Assembly: GCF_021560035.1 (NCBI RefSeq)
Contig: NZ_CP074373.1
Span: 1,422,001 to 1,486,000, forward strand
Origin: Virgibacillus sp. NKC19-16
GTDB lineage: Bacteria > Bacillota > Bacilli > Bacillales > Amphibacillaceae
DNA: 64,000 nucleotides
Direction of reading: 5' to 3'
Shown: positions 9,285-17,164 of the stretch, piece after piece
Layout of the letters: every line of letters starts with the position of its first letter
Position numbering within the stretch: position 1 is the stretch's first letter
Made by a program: the position numbers and the translations under genes
The notes under the pieces: generated by a model
What the model was told of the DNA's origin: nothing
What the model saw: only the letters and a program-made list of their open reading frames with translations
Database searches by the model: none

Positions 9285-10190
9285 ATGAAGAATTGGCCAG
9301 ATTTTGTTCAAATAAAAGAAGTGGCACCTCGAGACGGTTTGCAAAATGAAAAGAGCTGGATTTCAACTGACGATAAAGTTGCTTGGATTAATATGCTTTC
9401 CGAATCAGGCGTTAGGGAGATTGAGTATTCCTCGTTTGTCCATCCGAAATGGATACCGAATCTTTCTGACGCCAGAGAAGTTGGAAAGCGGATAATCAAA
9501 CATCCGGGTGTCTTCTATTCGGCGCTTGTCCCAAATAGGAAGGGGCTTGAACATGCGCTGGAAGCTGGGATTGATGGGGCTTCGGTGTTTATGTCAGCAA
9601 GCGAAACCCACAATAAAAAAAATATAAATAAAACAATAGCAGAAACTTTTCCCGTAATGCGTGACGTTATCCAAGAGGCGAAACAAGAAGGAAAACGTGT
9701 AACAGGCTATGTTTCAACCGTATTTGATTGTCCGTTTGAAGGAAAAATAACGCCTGAAGAAGTTATCCGTGTTTGTGATCAATTGTTGGAATATGGTGCA
9801 GATGATATTTCACTTGGAGATACAATCGGTTCGGCTGTTCCTTCCCAAGTGGATCAGCTGCTTGAAGCGGTGTTATCCCGCTATCCGAAAGAGAAAATTA
9901 TCATGCATTTTCATGACACAAGAGGAATGGCTATCGCTAATATTATGCGATCCCTGCAATACGGCATAACTCGATTTGATAGTTCTGTTGGAGGCTTGGG
10001 CGGTTGTCCTTATGCACCGGGAGCAGCAGGCAATGTAGCAACAAATGATGTGCTGTATCTCCTGCATGGTTTAGGTGTGAAAACAGGGATTCAGGAACGT
10101 AAAATACAAGAGGCAGCATTATTTATGCAGAATAAATTGGGAAAGGAATTGCCAAGTAAGACACTTGCTCATTATGTAAGTACGGCCTAA
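9285..10190 (+). CDS. mvaB: Hydroxymethylglutaryl-CoA lyase
   Basis: A 301-residue TIM-barrel lyase cleaving 3-hydroxy-3-methylglutaryl-CoA to acetyl-CoA and acetoacetate, or a close HMGL-like paralogue. Diagnostic motifs: EVAPRDGLQNE at residues 12-22, metal ligands HFHD at 208-211, and the signature loop GGLGGCPYAPGAAGN with catalytic C241. The ribosome site AGGAGGGG precedes the ATG. No leucine/isovalerate degradation genes (biotin carboxylase, methylglutaconyl-CoA hydratase) are adjacent, so the pathway is unclear; it has its own promoter and operator and is followed by a XRE-cupin regulator. Confidence 0.9.
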   Translation: MKNWPDFVQIKEVAPRDGLQNEKSWISTDDKVAWINMLSESGVREIEYSSFVHPKWIPNLSDAREVGKRIIKHPGVFYSALVPNRKGLEHALEAGIDGASVFMSASETHNKKNINKTIAETFPVMRDVIQEAKQEGKRVTGYVSTVFDCPFEGKITPEEVIRVCDQLLEYGADDISLGDTIGSAVPSQVDQLLEAVLSRYPKEKIIMHFHDTRGMAIANIMRSLQYGITRFDSSVGGLGGCPYAPGAAGNVATNDVLYLLHGLGVKTGIQERKIQEAALFMQNKLGKELPSKTLAHYVSTA

Positions 10191-10230
10191 TCGATCATAT
10201 TCATGTGTTAAAGGTTTAAAGATTCTCTCC

Positions 10231-10259
10231 TTGACTGTAAAGCCGAGCTATTCTATGAT
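10231..10259 (+). promoter_or_regulatory. Sigma-A promoter of the XRE-cupin regulator
   Basis: TTGACT, 17-base spacer, TATGAT. The leader before the ATG would be only about 16 bases. Confidence 0.7.
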
Positions 10260-10281
10260 TAAAGGCATATATTCGACTTAA

Positions 10282-10863
10282 ATGGCAAAGGAGAGAGTTA
10301 CCATAAATCTTGATAATATAGGTAAAAAAATAAAACAAATGCGTGCACGCAGCAAAAAAACACAACAGCAAATTGCAGATGAATGCGGCATCTCCAAAAG
10401 CTTATTATCCAAAATCGAAAACGGCCAAGCCGCTTCTGCAATCGCTACATTATCCAAAATCAGTGATGCTCTAGAGGTTCCTCTCTCATGGGTGCTGGAT
10501 GACAAATCAGAACAAGAACTGGTACTACTTTCAAAAGCAAACAGACAGTCTAAAATTGGAGACGAGAATATGGGCTACTCCTATGAGTTGCTCGCGAACA
10601 GATCCCAATATAATGGTGTAGAACCAACCATTGTTCACGTGACACCTAAACATACGAACCATCGGCAAGAGACCTATACCCATTCCCAGGATGAATTTAT
10701 ATTTATTCTCGAAGGTGCAATTTACTTGTATTATGATGGAGAAGAGCATTACATGGAAAAAGGTGACAGTGCCTATTTTCAAGGATCAAAATCCCATTTA
10801 TTTATCCCTGTGGACAATGAGGGTGCTAAAGTATTGACATTATTTATTGATAGTACGATTTAA
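10282..10863 (+). CDS. XRE-family regulator with C-terminal cupin sensor
   Basis: A 193-residue one-component regulator. The HTH_3 DNA-binding domain spans about residues 13-67 (TQQQIADECGISKSLLSKIE) and a double-stranded beta-helix cupin spans about 110-190 (QETYTHSQDEFIFILEG). Such proteins usually repress a nearby catabolic gene until a small ligand binds the cupin. The ATG start lacks a good ribosome site; a GGAGAG lies within the first codons, so initiation may be weak or near-leaderless. It probably controls the HMG-CoA lyase gene just upstream through the ATTCAAC/GTTGAAT palindrome (inference). Confidence 0.85.
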   Translation: MAKERVTINLDNIGKKIKQMRARSKKTQQQIADECGISKSLLSKIENGQAASAIATLSKISDALEVPLSWVLDDKSEQELVLLSKANRQSKIGDENMGYSYELLANRSQYNGVEPTIVHVTPKHTNHRQETYTHSQDEFIFILEGAIYLYYDGEEHYMEKGDSAYFQGSKSHLFIPVDNEGAKVLTLFIDSTI

Positions 10864-10878
10864 GAGGATTACTCTGAG

Positions 10879-10905
10879 GGACCCGAATAGAAGGGTTCTT
10901 TTATT
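10879..10905 (+). terminator. Weak intrinsic terminator after the regulator
   Basis: 6-bp stem GGACCC / GGGTTC (one G-U) with TTTTATTT following. Confidence 0.5.
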
Positions 10906-11139
10906 TCTAGAGGTCCTTTAAAATAAATTCACGCTTTTCTACCCCTAAATTCTTAATTTCGCCGATTATAGTAGTGAAACACCCTAGCTGTTTCTATAGC
11001 AATAATCGAAATGAAATTTGATTTGGGGGTATTAGTGTATAAAAAAATTAGTTTTCGCCATTAAAATGGTGTGAATTTTATGATAATATAGGTGTCAAGA
11101 TTTGGAGTATTTAATTCAAAAAGTGACGGAGGAGTCTCC

Positions 11140-12162
11140 ATGGATAAATCAGTAATTTTCCACCGTTTTAAGAGTTTTGCTGTTAATGAGTGCAGAGGAT
11201 CAAGCAATTTATATGAAATTTTGTCTGAAAGAACAGCTGAAGATGAAGGGTTATTAGAATTGTGCACCAATTCCCAGGGAGGGCAACCAATTCCGAATTT
11301 ATTTTTTGGTGCTGTGCATTTTCTTTTACTAAAAGGTACATCACATCATTTGAAGAATTTTTATGGAAGCATCACAGATACCCCCGAGAATCCAAATCAA
11401 TGTTTTCCCTATCTCAAGGATTTTTGTAAGAAATACAGTGATGAAATAATTACAGTAATGCAACGTAAATTAGTCCAAACTAATGAGGTTAGGCGTTGTA
11501 GTTACCTTTATCCCAGTTTTTGTTTTGCATATGAGAAAGTGCAGAAGCCCTTGGCGTTGATAGAAATAGGAACGAGTGCTGGCTTGCAACTGTTGTGGGA
11601 TAAATACAGCTACACCTATAAAACAGATGATGTATATGGAAATAATGATTCTATTGTTCAAATTAATGGGGAGGTGGAGGGGAGAGGTTTCCCGCTTTTA
11701 CGTAAGAATAGTCCGCCGGTTGCATCCAGAACAGGGATTGATTTACATGTAAGTGATCTAAATGATCCTGATGATTTCTTGTGGTTAAAAGCGTTAATTT
11801 GGCCGGAGCACAATGACAGACGGGAATTATTTGAACGCGCGGCAAATTATGCCACAAGGAACCATTTGAATTTAATCGAGGGAGACGGGGTCGCGTTATT
11901 GCCTGAGATCATTAAGGAAATTCCTAAAGATTCAGCAATAATTGTGTTCCATACACACGTAGCGAATCAGTTTTCAAACCAGGATAAATTAATGCTTTTA
12001 GAAGAAATAAGAAATATGGGCAAGGAGCGGGACACCTTTCATCTATACAATAATATGTGGGACGGTGAGTTGCATCTGGACTACTATCTGGACGGCAATG
12101 AACACAATTTTATTGTAGGAGAAACAGATAGCCATGGTCGGTGGTTTACATGGAATTTGTAA
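11140..12162 (+). CDS. DUF2332 family protein
   Basis: A 340-residue protein resembling the DUF2332 family, whose function is not established. Recognisable segments: the N-terminal FGAVHFLLLKGTSH, the Rossmann-like ALIEIGTSAGLQLLWDKY near residue 140, and a C-terminal half with HTHVANQFS. The glycine-rich IGTSAG strand-loop resembles a methyltransferase SAM site, but this is only a resemblance. The start is the ATG following GGAGGAG by five bases; an earlier in-frame GTG has no ribosome site. Monocistronic. Confidence 0.8.
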   Translation: MDKSVIFHRFKSFAVNECRGSSNLYEILSERTAEDEGLLELCTNSQGGQPIPNLFFGAVHFLLLKGTSHHLKNFYGSITDTPENPNQCFPYLKDFCKKYSDEIITVMQRKLVQTNEVRRCSYLYPSFCFAYEKVQKPLALIEIGTSAGLQLLWDKYSYTYKTDDVYGNNDSIVQINGEVEGRGFPLLRKNSPPVASRTGIDLHVSDLNDPDDFLWLKALIWPEHNDRRELFERAANYATRNHLNLIEGDGVALLPEIIKEIPKDSAIIVFHTHVANQFSNQDKLMLLEEIRNMGKERDTFHLYNNMWDGELHLDYYLDGNEHNFIVGETDSHGRWFTWNL

Positions 12163-12373
12163 AAGATTTATAGGGAGAAAAATGGTTTGGAAGAGAAAGA
12201 CTCAATGAAAGAAGTTATTTTCGAGTGAAAAGTTAAAGGGAGTAAGTTGGAGTATTAATTTCTGTGATATTCTTTTTTATCCAAATCAATATAAACGATC
12301 CAGTGGTCAAGGTTGTATACTTTCACAAAAAGCGAAGAACAAATCTTGCTATTAACTTTACATACTGGTGTAT
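12163..12373. other. Intergenic stretch with a possible 49-codon minus-strand ORF
   Basis: Between the DUF2332 gene and the repeat array no clear gene is present. On the minus strand an ORF from an ATG at 12404 (inside the first repeat unit) to a stop at 12255 encodes 49 residues ending in VYNLDHWIVYIDLDKKEYH. It reads like the end of a real protein but has no ribosome site; it may be a gene remnant. Confidence 0.3.
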
Positions 12374-12830
12374 CAGACTTCTTTTCCAAGATTTCGGTCA
12401 CCATGAACCGCTCATGAGGACGTTATAGGCTGCATTTCTAAGATTTCGGTCGTCATGAACCGCTCATGAGGACGTTATAGGCTGCATTTCTAAGATTTCG
12501 GTCCTCATGAACCGCTCATGGCACCCGTTAAGGCTGCATTTCCAAGATTTCAGTCGTCATGAACAACTCATGGCGCCCGTTAAGACTGCATTTCCAAGGT
12601 TTCGGTCGTCATGAACCGCTCATGGCAACGTTATAAGCTGCATTTTCAGGATTTCGGTCATCATGAACAGCTCGTGGCGCCCGTTAAGGCTGCATTTCCA
12701 AGATTTCAGTCGTCATGAACAACTCATGGCGCCCATTAAGACTGCATTTCCAAGATTTCAGTCGCCATGAACAGCTCATGGCGCCCGTTAGGATGCTTTT
12801 CCCAAGATTTCGGTCGCCAAGAACCATTCA
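12374..12830. repeat. 52-bp tandem repeat array (about 8.5 units)
   Basis: The landmark AAGATTTCGGTC recurs at 12388, 12440, 12492, 12544, 12596, 12648 (AGGATTT), 12700, 12752 and 12804, always exactly 52 bp apart. Units differ by substitutions but most keep a dyad CATGA-N5-TCATG, then GCGCCCGTTAAGGCTGCATTTCC or a variant. Because 52 is not a multiple of three, the array cannot encode a repeating peptide. It lies between a plus-strand gene and a minus-strand small ORF. Confidence 0.95.
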
Positions 12831-12838
12831 ACAACATA

Positions 12839-13003
12839 TTATTTTCCACTTGGGTCATATTCATCATTTACAAGCCTTGTAACTTTAGTCGATTCTTCCT
12901 GTTCAACTTCGGCCTTGGTTGCTTTTTCACCATAAGAATCTTCTTCATCCATACCCGGGGCAACAACACTCTCCGCTCGTTGCTTTCTTTTCTTTTTATC
13001 CAC
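12839..13003 (-). CDS. Small acidic protein, 54 residues
   Basis: Unrecognised. A GTG start follows a strong GGAGGG ribosome site by six bases, which argues it is translated. The product begins with a Lys/Arg-rich segment (DKKKRKQRAES) and continues strongly acidic (DEEDSYGEKATKAEVEQEES), without hydrophobic stretches, so it is probably a soluble disordered protein. Longer minus-strand readings from an upstream ATG lack a ribosome site. It sits between the 52-bp repeat array and the laccase gene. Function unknown. Confidence 0.6.
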   Translation of the reverse strand: MDKKKRKQRAESVVAPGMDEEDSYGEKATKAEVEQEESTKVTRLVNDEYDPSGK

Positions 13004-13085
13004 ATAAATCCCTCCAATCTCTTTTATTTTGCTTAAAAGAAGGAAAATTATCATGGAGGGTTGTTTCCAACAAAAATATAAAGCT

Positions 13086-14617
13086 TTATAAATCTTCAGA
13101 GTTGATGACGGTAAGCGGACGCATCATGTCATAATCCTCATGTTCTAGAATGTGGCAATGCCAGACATAGTCTCCGGTATAGGGAGAAAATTTAGCAATA
13201 ACACGAGTGATCTGTGCGGAAGGTGCTGAAACCGTGTCTTTCCAACCTCGTTCATTTGGTTCTGGAGCTGTGGCCTTTCCTGTAAATACAATTCTTCTAT
13301 CTTCATTATATTGGTCCAGGTCAAATGGACGTCGATCTAACATTTGAAATTGAATTAAATGAATATGAATCGGATGCGCAAATCCGGTAATGTTAATGAA
13401 AGACCAAATCTCGGTATCGCCTAACCGAGGTTTTTCTGTGACTGGATCCATCCATTTTTTATTATCCAGCAGTAATAAAGGGCGTCCAAATTCGTCGGTA
13501 GAACCGATTAGCTTTAAATTTCGCATTGTCGTAATGTTGTTCCTCTTTAGGGAAGGGATACGGGATAATATTCTTGGAATGGTACTATGATCCTTACCTG
13601 AAAGAGGTACGTTTACGTTAAATTGCATTACTTCATCCGTTTCGTCTTCGGGATCAGCATCTGGGCCAAGGTCATTTTTTAAAATAATTGTTTCACCGTC
13701 ATGATTTGAAAAATCCAGGATGACATCAACTCGTTCTGCCGGTTCCATTGCCAGTTTGTTTATTTTTACTGTCTTTTGCATCAGGCCACCATCTGAACCA
13801 ATTTGGTAAAAAGACTGCCCTGAATCAAGCGATAGTTGATAACCTCGTGTATTCGATGCGTTAAGGATCCGGAAGCGGTATTTCCTTGGTTCCACTTCGA
13901 AGTATGGCCATACCTTACCATTCACAATAATTTTATCACCAAGAAAGGCTGGTACGATGGAAGGATCTGGTAAGTCATCTGCTGGATCATCCGGCTGGCG
14001 AGGGTAAAACAGAGAACCATCATCATTGAATGATCGATCAAGAATCACAAGTGGAATTTCAAAGTTATCTTTTGGCAGATTTAATGCTTTTTCCTGTTCA
14101 TCTCGAATGATATACATGCCAATAAGCCCTGCATAAACATTGAGCCTTGTGAGCCCCATCGCGTGGTCATGGTACCATAGCAGCGTAGCCCGCTGTTGAT
14201 TGGGATATTCGTATATTTCCCTTTCGAAAAACGGGCCAACTTCTTTAAATCCTTTGGTATACCACGCCTCAGGGTAGCCATCACTTTCCGGCCTGGTCAC
14301 ACTCCCATGTAAATGGGTAACTGTCCGTACTTCAGGGTGATGTGCTACATTGTGAATCGATCTGTCAACTGGGAGGATATGTTTTGCGGGAAGGTTATTT
14401 ATCCATTTCACCTGTATTGGATCGCCCTTGTTGACTTCAATTGTCGGACCGGGAAATTGGCGATAGTATCCCCACAATCGAGTCGGCCTTAAGTCTCGAT
14501 GCAATTTTTGTGTAAATTCCTCCATCTGTACTTCATAATACGCACCTTTGTTATTTTTTGTATTGGTTCTAAAGCATTCACAATCGGTAACGCGTCAACA
14601 AATTTCTTGAGTTTCAT
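13086..14617 (-). CDS. cotA: CotA-like multicopper oxidase (spore coat laccase), frameshifted near the N-terminus
   Basis: Multicopper oxidase closely resembling B. subtilis CotA, the spore-coat laccase. Copper motifs: HLHGS, WYHDHAMG, HPIHIHLIQ and the C-terminal HCHILEHEDYDMM with Met as T1 axial ligand. The intact reading frame covers 13086-14525 (479 residues), but upstream sequence encodes the expected N-terminus MKLKKFVDALPIVNALEPIQK from an ATG at 14617 with AGGAGTG ahead, in another frame. Adding one base to the run of six A's (14554-14559, minus strand) joins both parts into a 510-residue protein, matching CotA's length. This is either sequencing error, a recent mutation, or (less likely) slippage. 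Confidence 0.9.
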
Positions 14618-14754
14618 CTATATTTCACTCCTGTAATTAGGTATTAGTATAGTAGATGACAGGAGCCTCATTAGTGAACGGGCGTTTTCATTAGTTTTAG
14701 ATATTTCTAGAGAAGAATCCAGTGGTTACTTTGGGGAAAAGAAATCAATAAATG

Positions 14755-14789
14755 AAAAACATCCCGTCCAGAAGAAACTGAAAGGGATG
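14755..14789 (-). terminator. Intrinsic terminator of the hydratase gene
   Basis: On the minus strand CATCCC...CAG / CTG...GGGATG forms a stem with a 3-base internal loop, followed by TTTTT. Confidence 0.8.
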
Positions 14790-14795
14790 AATTAT

Positions 14796-15572
14796 CTATT
14801 CGATCGTCACTTGAACATTACCTATCGTACTGTATGTAGCTTTATACGTTCCTTTTTCAAGCCGAAGAGGGGAAATAAAAGTTCCTGATGAAATAACCAT
14901 CCCTTTTTTCAAGCTGATATGACGAACTGCTAATTTCTTCGTCAGCCATGCTACGGATGAAGTGGGATTTCCCAGTACATTGTCTGATTTTCCTTCCCCG
15001 ATCATCTCTCCATTATGGTTTAATTCCATTCTAATTTCTTCTAAATCCTTAAAGGATGGCGGGTTAACAGGTTCAGAAACAACCACACGACCGGTTACTC
15101 CGTTATCACATAAAAGGTCTGCTAATGAGAAATTTGGGAACCAATCCTTATAACGGGAATCGGGAATTTCTAGTCCAGCAGCAATTTTACTTTTAGCCAG
15201 AATCTCATCTTCCGCTGCGCCGATGGATAAATCATCTGTCAGAATAAACATCAATTCAGGCTCAACTAGCGGATCAAATAAATTAACTATATCGATTGTA
15301 CTTGAATTTTTTACAAGACTATTCGTTGTTAACGTGCCATAGGCCGGTTCATTCGTGCTTGCTAATTCCTGCGTTTTCGGGCTTGTCATACTGATTTTAT
15401 AGCCGCTTATTTCTTGATCATAAAGCTCACATTTTTTCTGAACGAAATGTTTCTGTACCTCGTATGCAGTTTGTTCATCTAATGTATAATCATTTCTTAT
15501 AAAATCAATTGGATTCTTCGTCCTGTGTGCATCTAACAATTTATATACGATTTGATCTACATCATTTGACAT
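14796..15572 (-). CDS. 2-oxopent-4-enoate / 2-oxohept-4-ene-dioate hydratase family protein
   Basis: A 258-residue member of the fumarylacetoacetase-like MhpD/HpcG hydratase family, which add water to 2-hydroxy-dienoates in aromatic meta-cleavage pathways. Visible family features: an N-terminal helical region (DEQTAYEVQKHFVQK), YKISMTSPKTQ, the acidic metal-binding EPELMFIL near residue 105, and the C-terminal SSGTFISPLRL. No other meta-cleavage genes are nearby, so the true substrate is uncertain. The ATG follows GAGAGGAG with good spacing. Monocistronic. Confidence 0.8.
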   Translation of the reverse strand: MSNDVDQIVYKLLDAHRTKNPIDFIRNDYTLDEQTAYEVQKHFVQKKCELYDQEISGYKISMTSPKTQELASTNEPAYGTLTTNSLVKNSSTIDIVNLFDPLVEPELMFILTDDLSIGAAEDEILAKSKIAAGLEIPDSRYKDWFPNFSLADLLCDNGVTGRVVVSEPVNPPSFKDLEEIRMELNHNGEMIGEGKSDNVLGNPTSSVAWLTKKLAVRHISLKKGMVISSGTFISPLRLEKGTYKATYSTIGNVQVTIE

Positions 15573-15699
15573 AGAATCACTCCTCTCTCTAGAGTAAGAA
15601 TAATGGAATTTTATGAATATGTAAAACGAAAGTGAGTCTGTTCATTCCCTGAGAAAAGCATTATTGCATATGATGTTATTTATGAAGGGAGGTCTGTTT

Positions 15700-16071
15700 A
15701 TGTATTATGTGCATCCCCCTGTTTACTACTACCCACCTTATTATCATCATGCTTTCTGGCCATCTCGCCAATACCCACCGGTTGATCCTGTCCTTTTTCA
15801 TCAGTCAGCTAATGAAACGAAGAAACTGATGAATGATGCTAATGTAGTTCTTGATAAATTAACTGCGTCAAAAGAATTTGATGCGAAATTGATGAAAGCT
15901 GCACAAGTTTCAGATGAGGTGGAGGTTAATCGACTAATTCATTCCTTAGACATTGCAACAGAAGTGGATGTGTCTTATAATCCTGATAATTTACGGTTGG
16001 AATTCAGGTCACAAGCTCCTAATACGGATCTGGAATGCTGCCGATTACTTATTGCATTGCGATGGAGGTAA
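15700..16071 (+). CDS. Uncharacterised small protein with Tyr/Pro/His-rich N-terminus
   Basis: A 123-residue protein not recognised as a named family. Its first ~30 residues are dominated by Tyr, Pro and His (YYVHPPVYYYPPYYHHAFW), a composition common in Bacillaceae coat-associated proteins; the remainder looks like a small alpha/beta domain (ANVVLDKLTASKEFDAKLM, EVNRLIHSLDI). The ATG at 15700 follows AAGGGAGG by seven bases, better than upstream in-frame ATGs. Proximity to cotA and dpaA makes a sporulation role attractive, but that is inference. Confidence 0.7.
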   Translation: MYYVHPPVYYYPPYYHHAFWPSRQYPPVDPVLFHQSANETKKLMNDANVVLDKLTASKEFDAKLMKAAQVSDEVEVNRLIHSLDIATEVDVSYNPDNLRLEFRSQAPNTDLECCRLLIALRWR

Positions 16072-16090
16072 GTTTTGTGTAATTTTATAA

Positions 16091-16138
16091 AAAACGCCCC
16101 CAAAAGCGTTCATATAGGAACCTTTTTTGGGGGTGTTT
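16091..16138. terminator. Bidirectional terminator between the small gene and dpaA
   Basis: Arms AACGCCCCCAAAA and TTTTTTGGGGGTGTT pair, with A-run and T-run on the outer sides, so it can stop transcription from both converging genes. Confidence 0.8.
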
Positions 16139-16140
16139 CA

Positions 16141-17025
16141 TTATTTTTCCAACAATTCCAGAAGCACTCTTGCAATAATCTTACCAGCGGATTTAGGTGC
16201 AGTTTTCCCCGGTAATCCGAGCGCATGTAATGTTTTAATTCCCTCTTGTTCCGCAAATTCAAAGTCAGTGCCTCCGGGTTTCGAAGCGAGATCTATAAGG
16301 AGAGTGGATTTGTCCATGGCCGAAATAATCTTGGAATCAATAACAGGATGTGGGATGGTATTAATGCAAATATCAACATCGCCAATCTTTTTCTCTAAGT
16401 TAGCCAGTTGAACAGGCTTTACCCCCATTTCCGTAATCCGAGCAACATCAGCAGAATTTCTTACACCGACACTAACATTTGCCCCAACGGAATCAAAGAG
16501 TCGAGCAACAGTGATGCCAACTCTTCCAAAACCAAGTACCATCACGTTCGACCCATGAATGGTGACATCTAATTCATCCATTGCCAGTTTTAATGCGCCT
16601 TCAGCAGTTGGAATAGAATTATATATTGCCATGTCATCACGAGCAAACAAACGGACTAATTTCTTGTTGGTTGATGCAGCTGCTTGATCTAAAAACGAAT
16701 TGGATGTACCTGTGTAAACAATACAATGCTCTGGTGTTTGTCTAAACAGATCTTCGGATAAAGAAATTGTTTTATCGGAAAAAGTAGCTTCTACTTCTCC
16801 TGCTGTGTTTGTACCTGCGACAGGCAATATAATGGCATCTATAATACTCATATCAACTGTATCCAAGTTTGCTTGCTGAACGTTAGAGTCGTCAAAGCTT
16901 ATTTGATCGAATCCAACTAAAAAAACAGTTGCATCCTCAGCAGCTAATTTTTCAATAACCTCCAGATATCTGGCATCCCCACCTATGATGAGCAGCTTTT
17001 GGTTGTTTATCAAAAACGATTCCAC
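16141..17025 (-). CDS. dpaA: Dipicolinate synthase subunit A
   Basis: SpoVFA/DpaA: with DpaB converts 4-hydroxy-tetrahydrodipicolinate to dipicolinic acid, the Ca-chelating spore-core compound. About 290 residues with the family signatures GGDARYLE (N-terminus), NSIPTAEGAL, a Rossmann NAD(P) site GFGRVG, NTIPHPVID and DLASKPGGTDF. The GTG at 17025 overlaps the AGGTGG-like ribosome site; a TTG four codons later (17013) has better spacing and gives an N-terminus equal in length to the B. subtilis protein. Normally dpaA is followed by dpaB; here the gene stands alone and ends at a terminator. A weak sigma-K -10 match (CATAAATTA, minus strand, 17037-17045) lies upstream. Confidence 0.93.
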   Translation of the reverse strand: MESFLINNQKLLIIGGDARYLEVIEKLAAEDATVFLVGFDQISFDDSNVQQANLDTVDMSIIDAIILPVAGTNTAGEVEATFSDKTISLSEDLFRQTPEHCIVYTGTSNSFLDQAAASTNKKLVRLFARDDMAIYNSIPTAEGALKLAMDELDVTIHGSNVMVLGFGRVGITVARLFDSVGANVSVGVRNSADVARITEMGVKPVQLANLEKKIGDVDICINTIPHPVIDSKIISAMDKSTLLIDLASKPGGTDFEFAEQEGIKTLHALGLPGKTAPKSAGKIIARVLLELLEK

Positions 17026-17119
17026 CTTTTTTATTGTAATTTATGTACCTATATATAATATTAATACGTAGATTAATTATGTTATCTCGAAAAAAGTATT
17101 GCATGATTTAATTAGAAAT

Positions 17120-17152
17120 ACAGTCACTTGCTAAAATTAAACAAGTGACTGT
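17120..17152 (-). terminator. Hairpin between acyl-CoA synthetase gene and dpaA
   Basis: Perfect 11-bp stem ACAGTCACTTG / CAAGTGACTGT with an 11-base loop, just downstream of the minus-strand synthetase stop. The downstream T-content on the minus strand is modest. Confidence 0.6.
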
Positions 17153-17164
17153 ATTGTCATTTTT

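Noticed and set aside
12374-12830. Possible CRISPR array
   Set aside because: Units are contiguous and similar throughout, with no unique spacers, and no cas genes are nearby.
12767-13036. Plus-strand 89-residue ORF at the end of the repeat array
   Set aside because: Starts within a repeat unit, lacks a ribosome site, and is antisense to the small acidic gene that has one.
17037-17045. Sigma-K promoter of dpaA
   Set aside because: Only the -10-like CATAAATTA fits; no AC at the right -35 distance, so not listed as a promoter.
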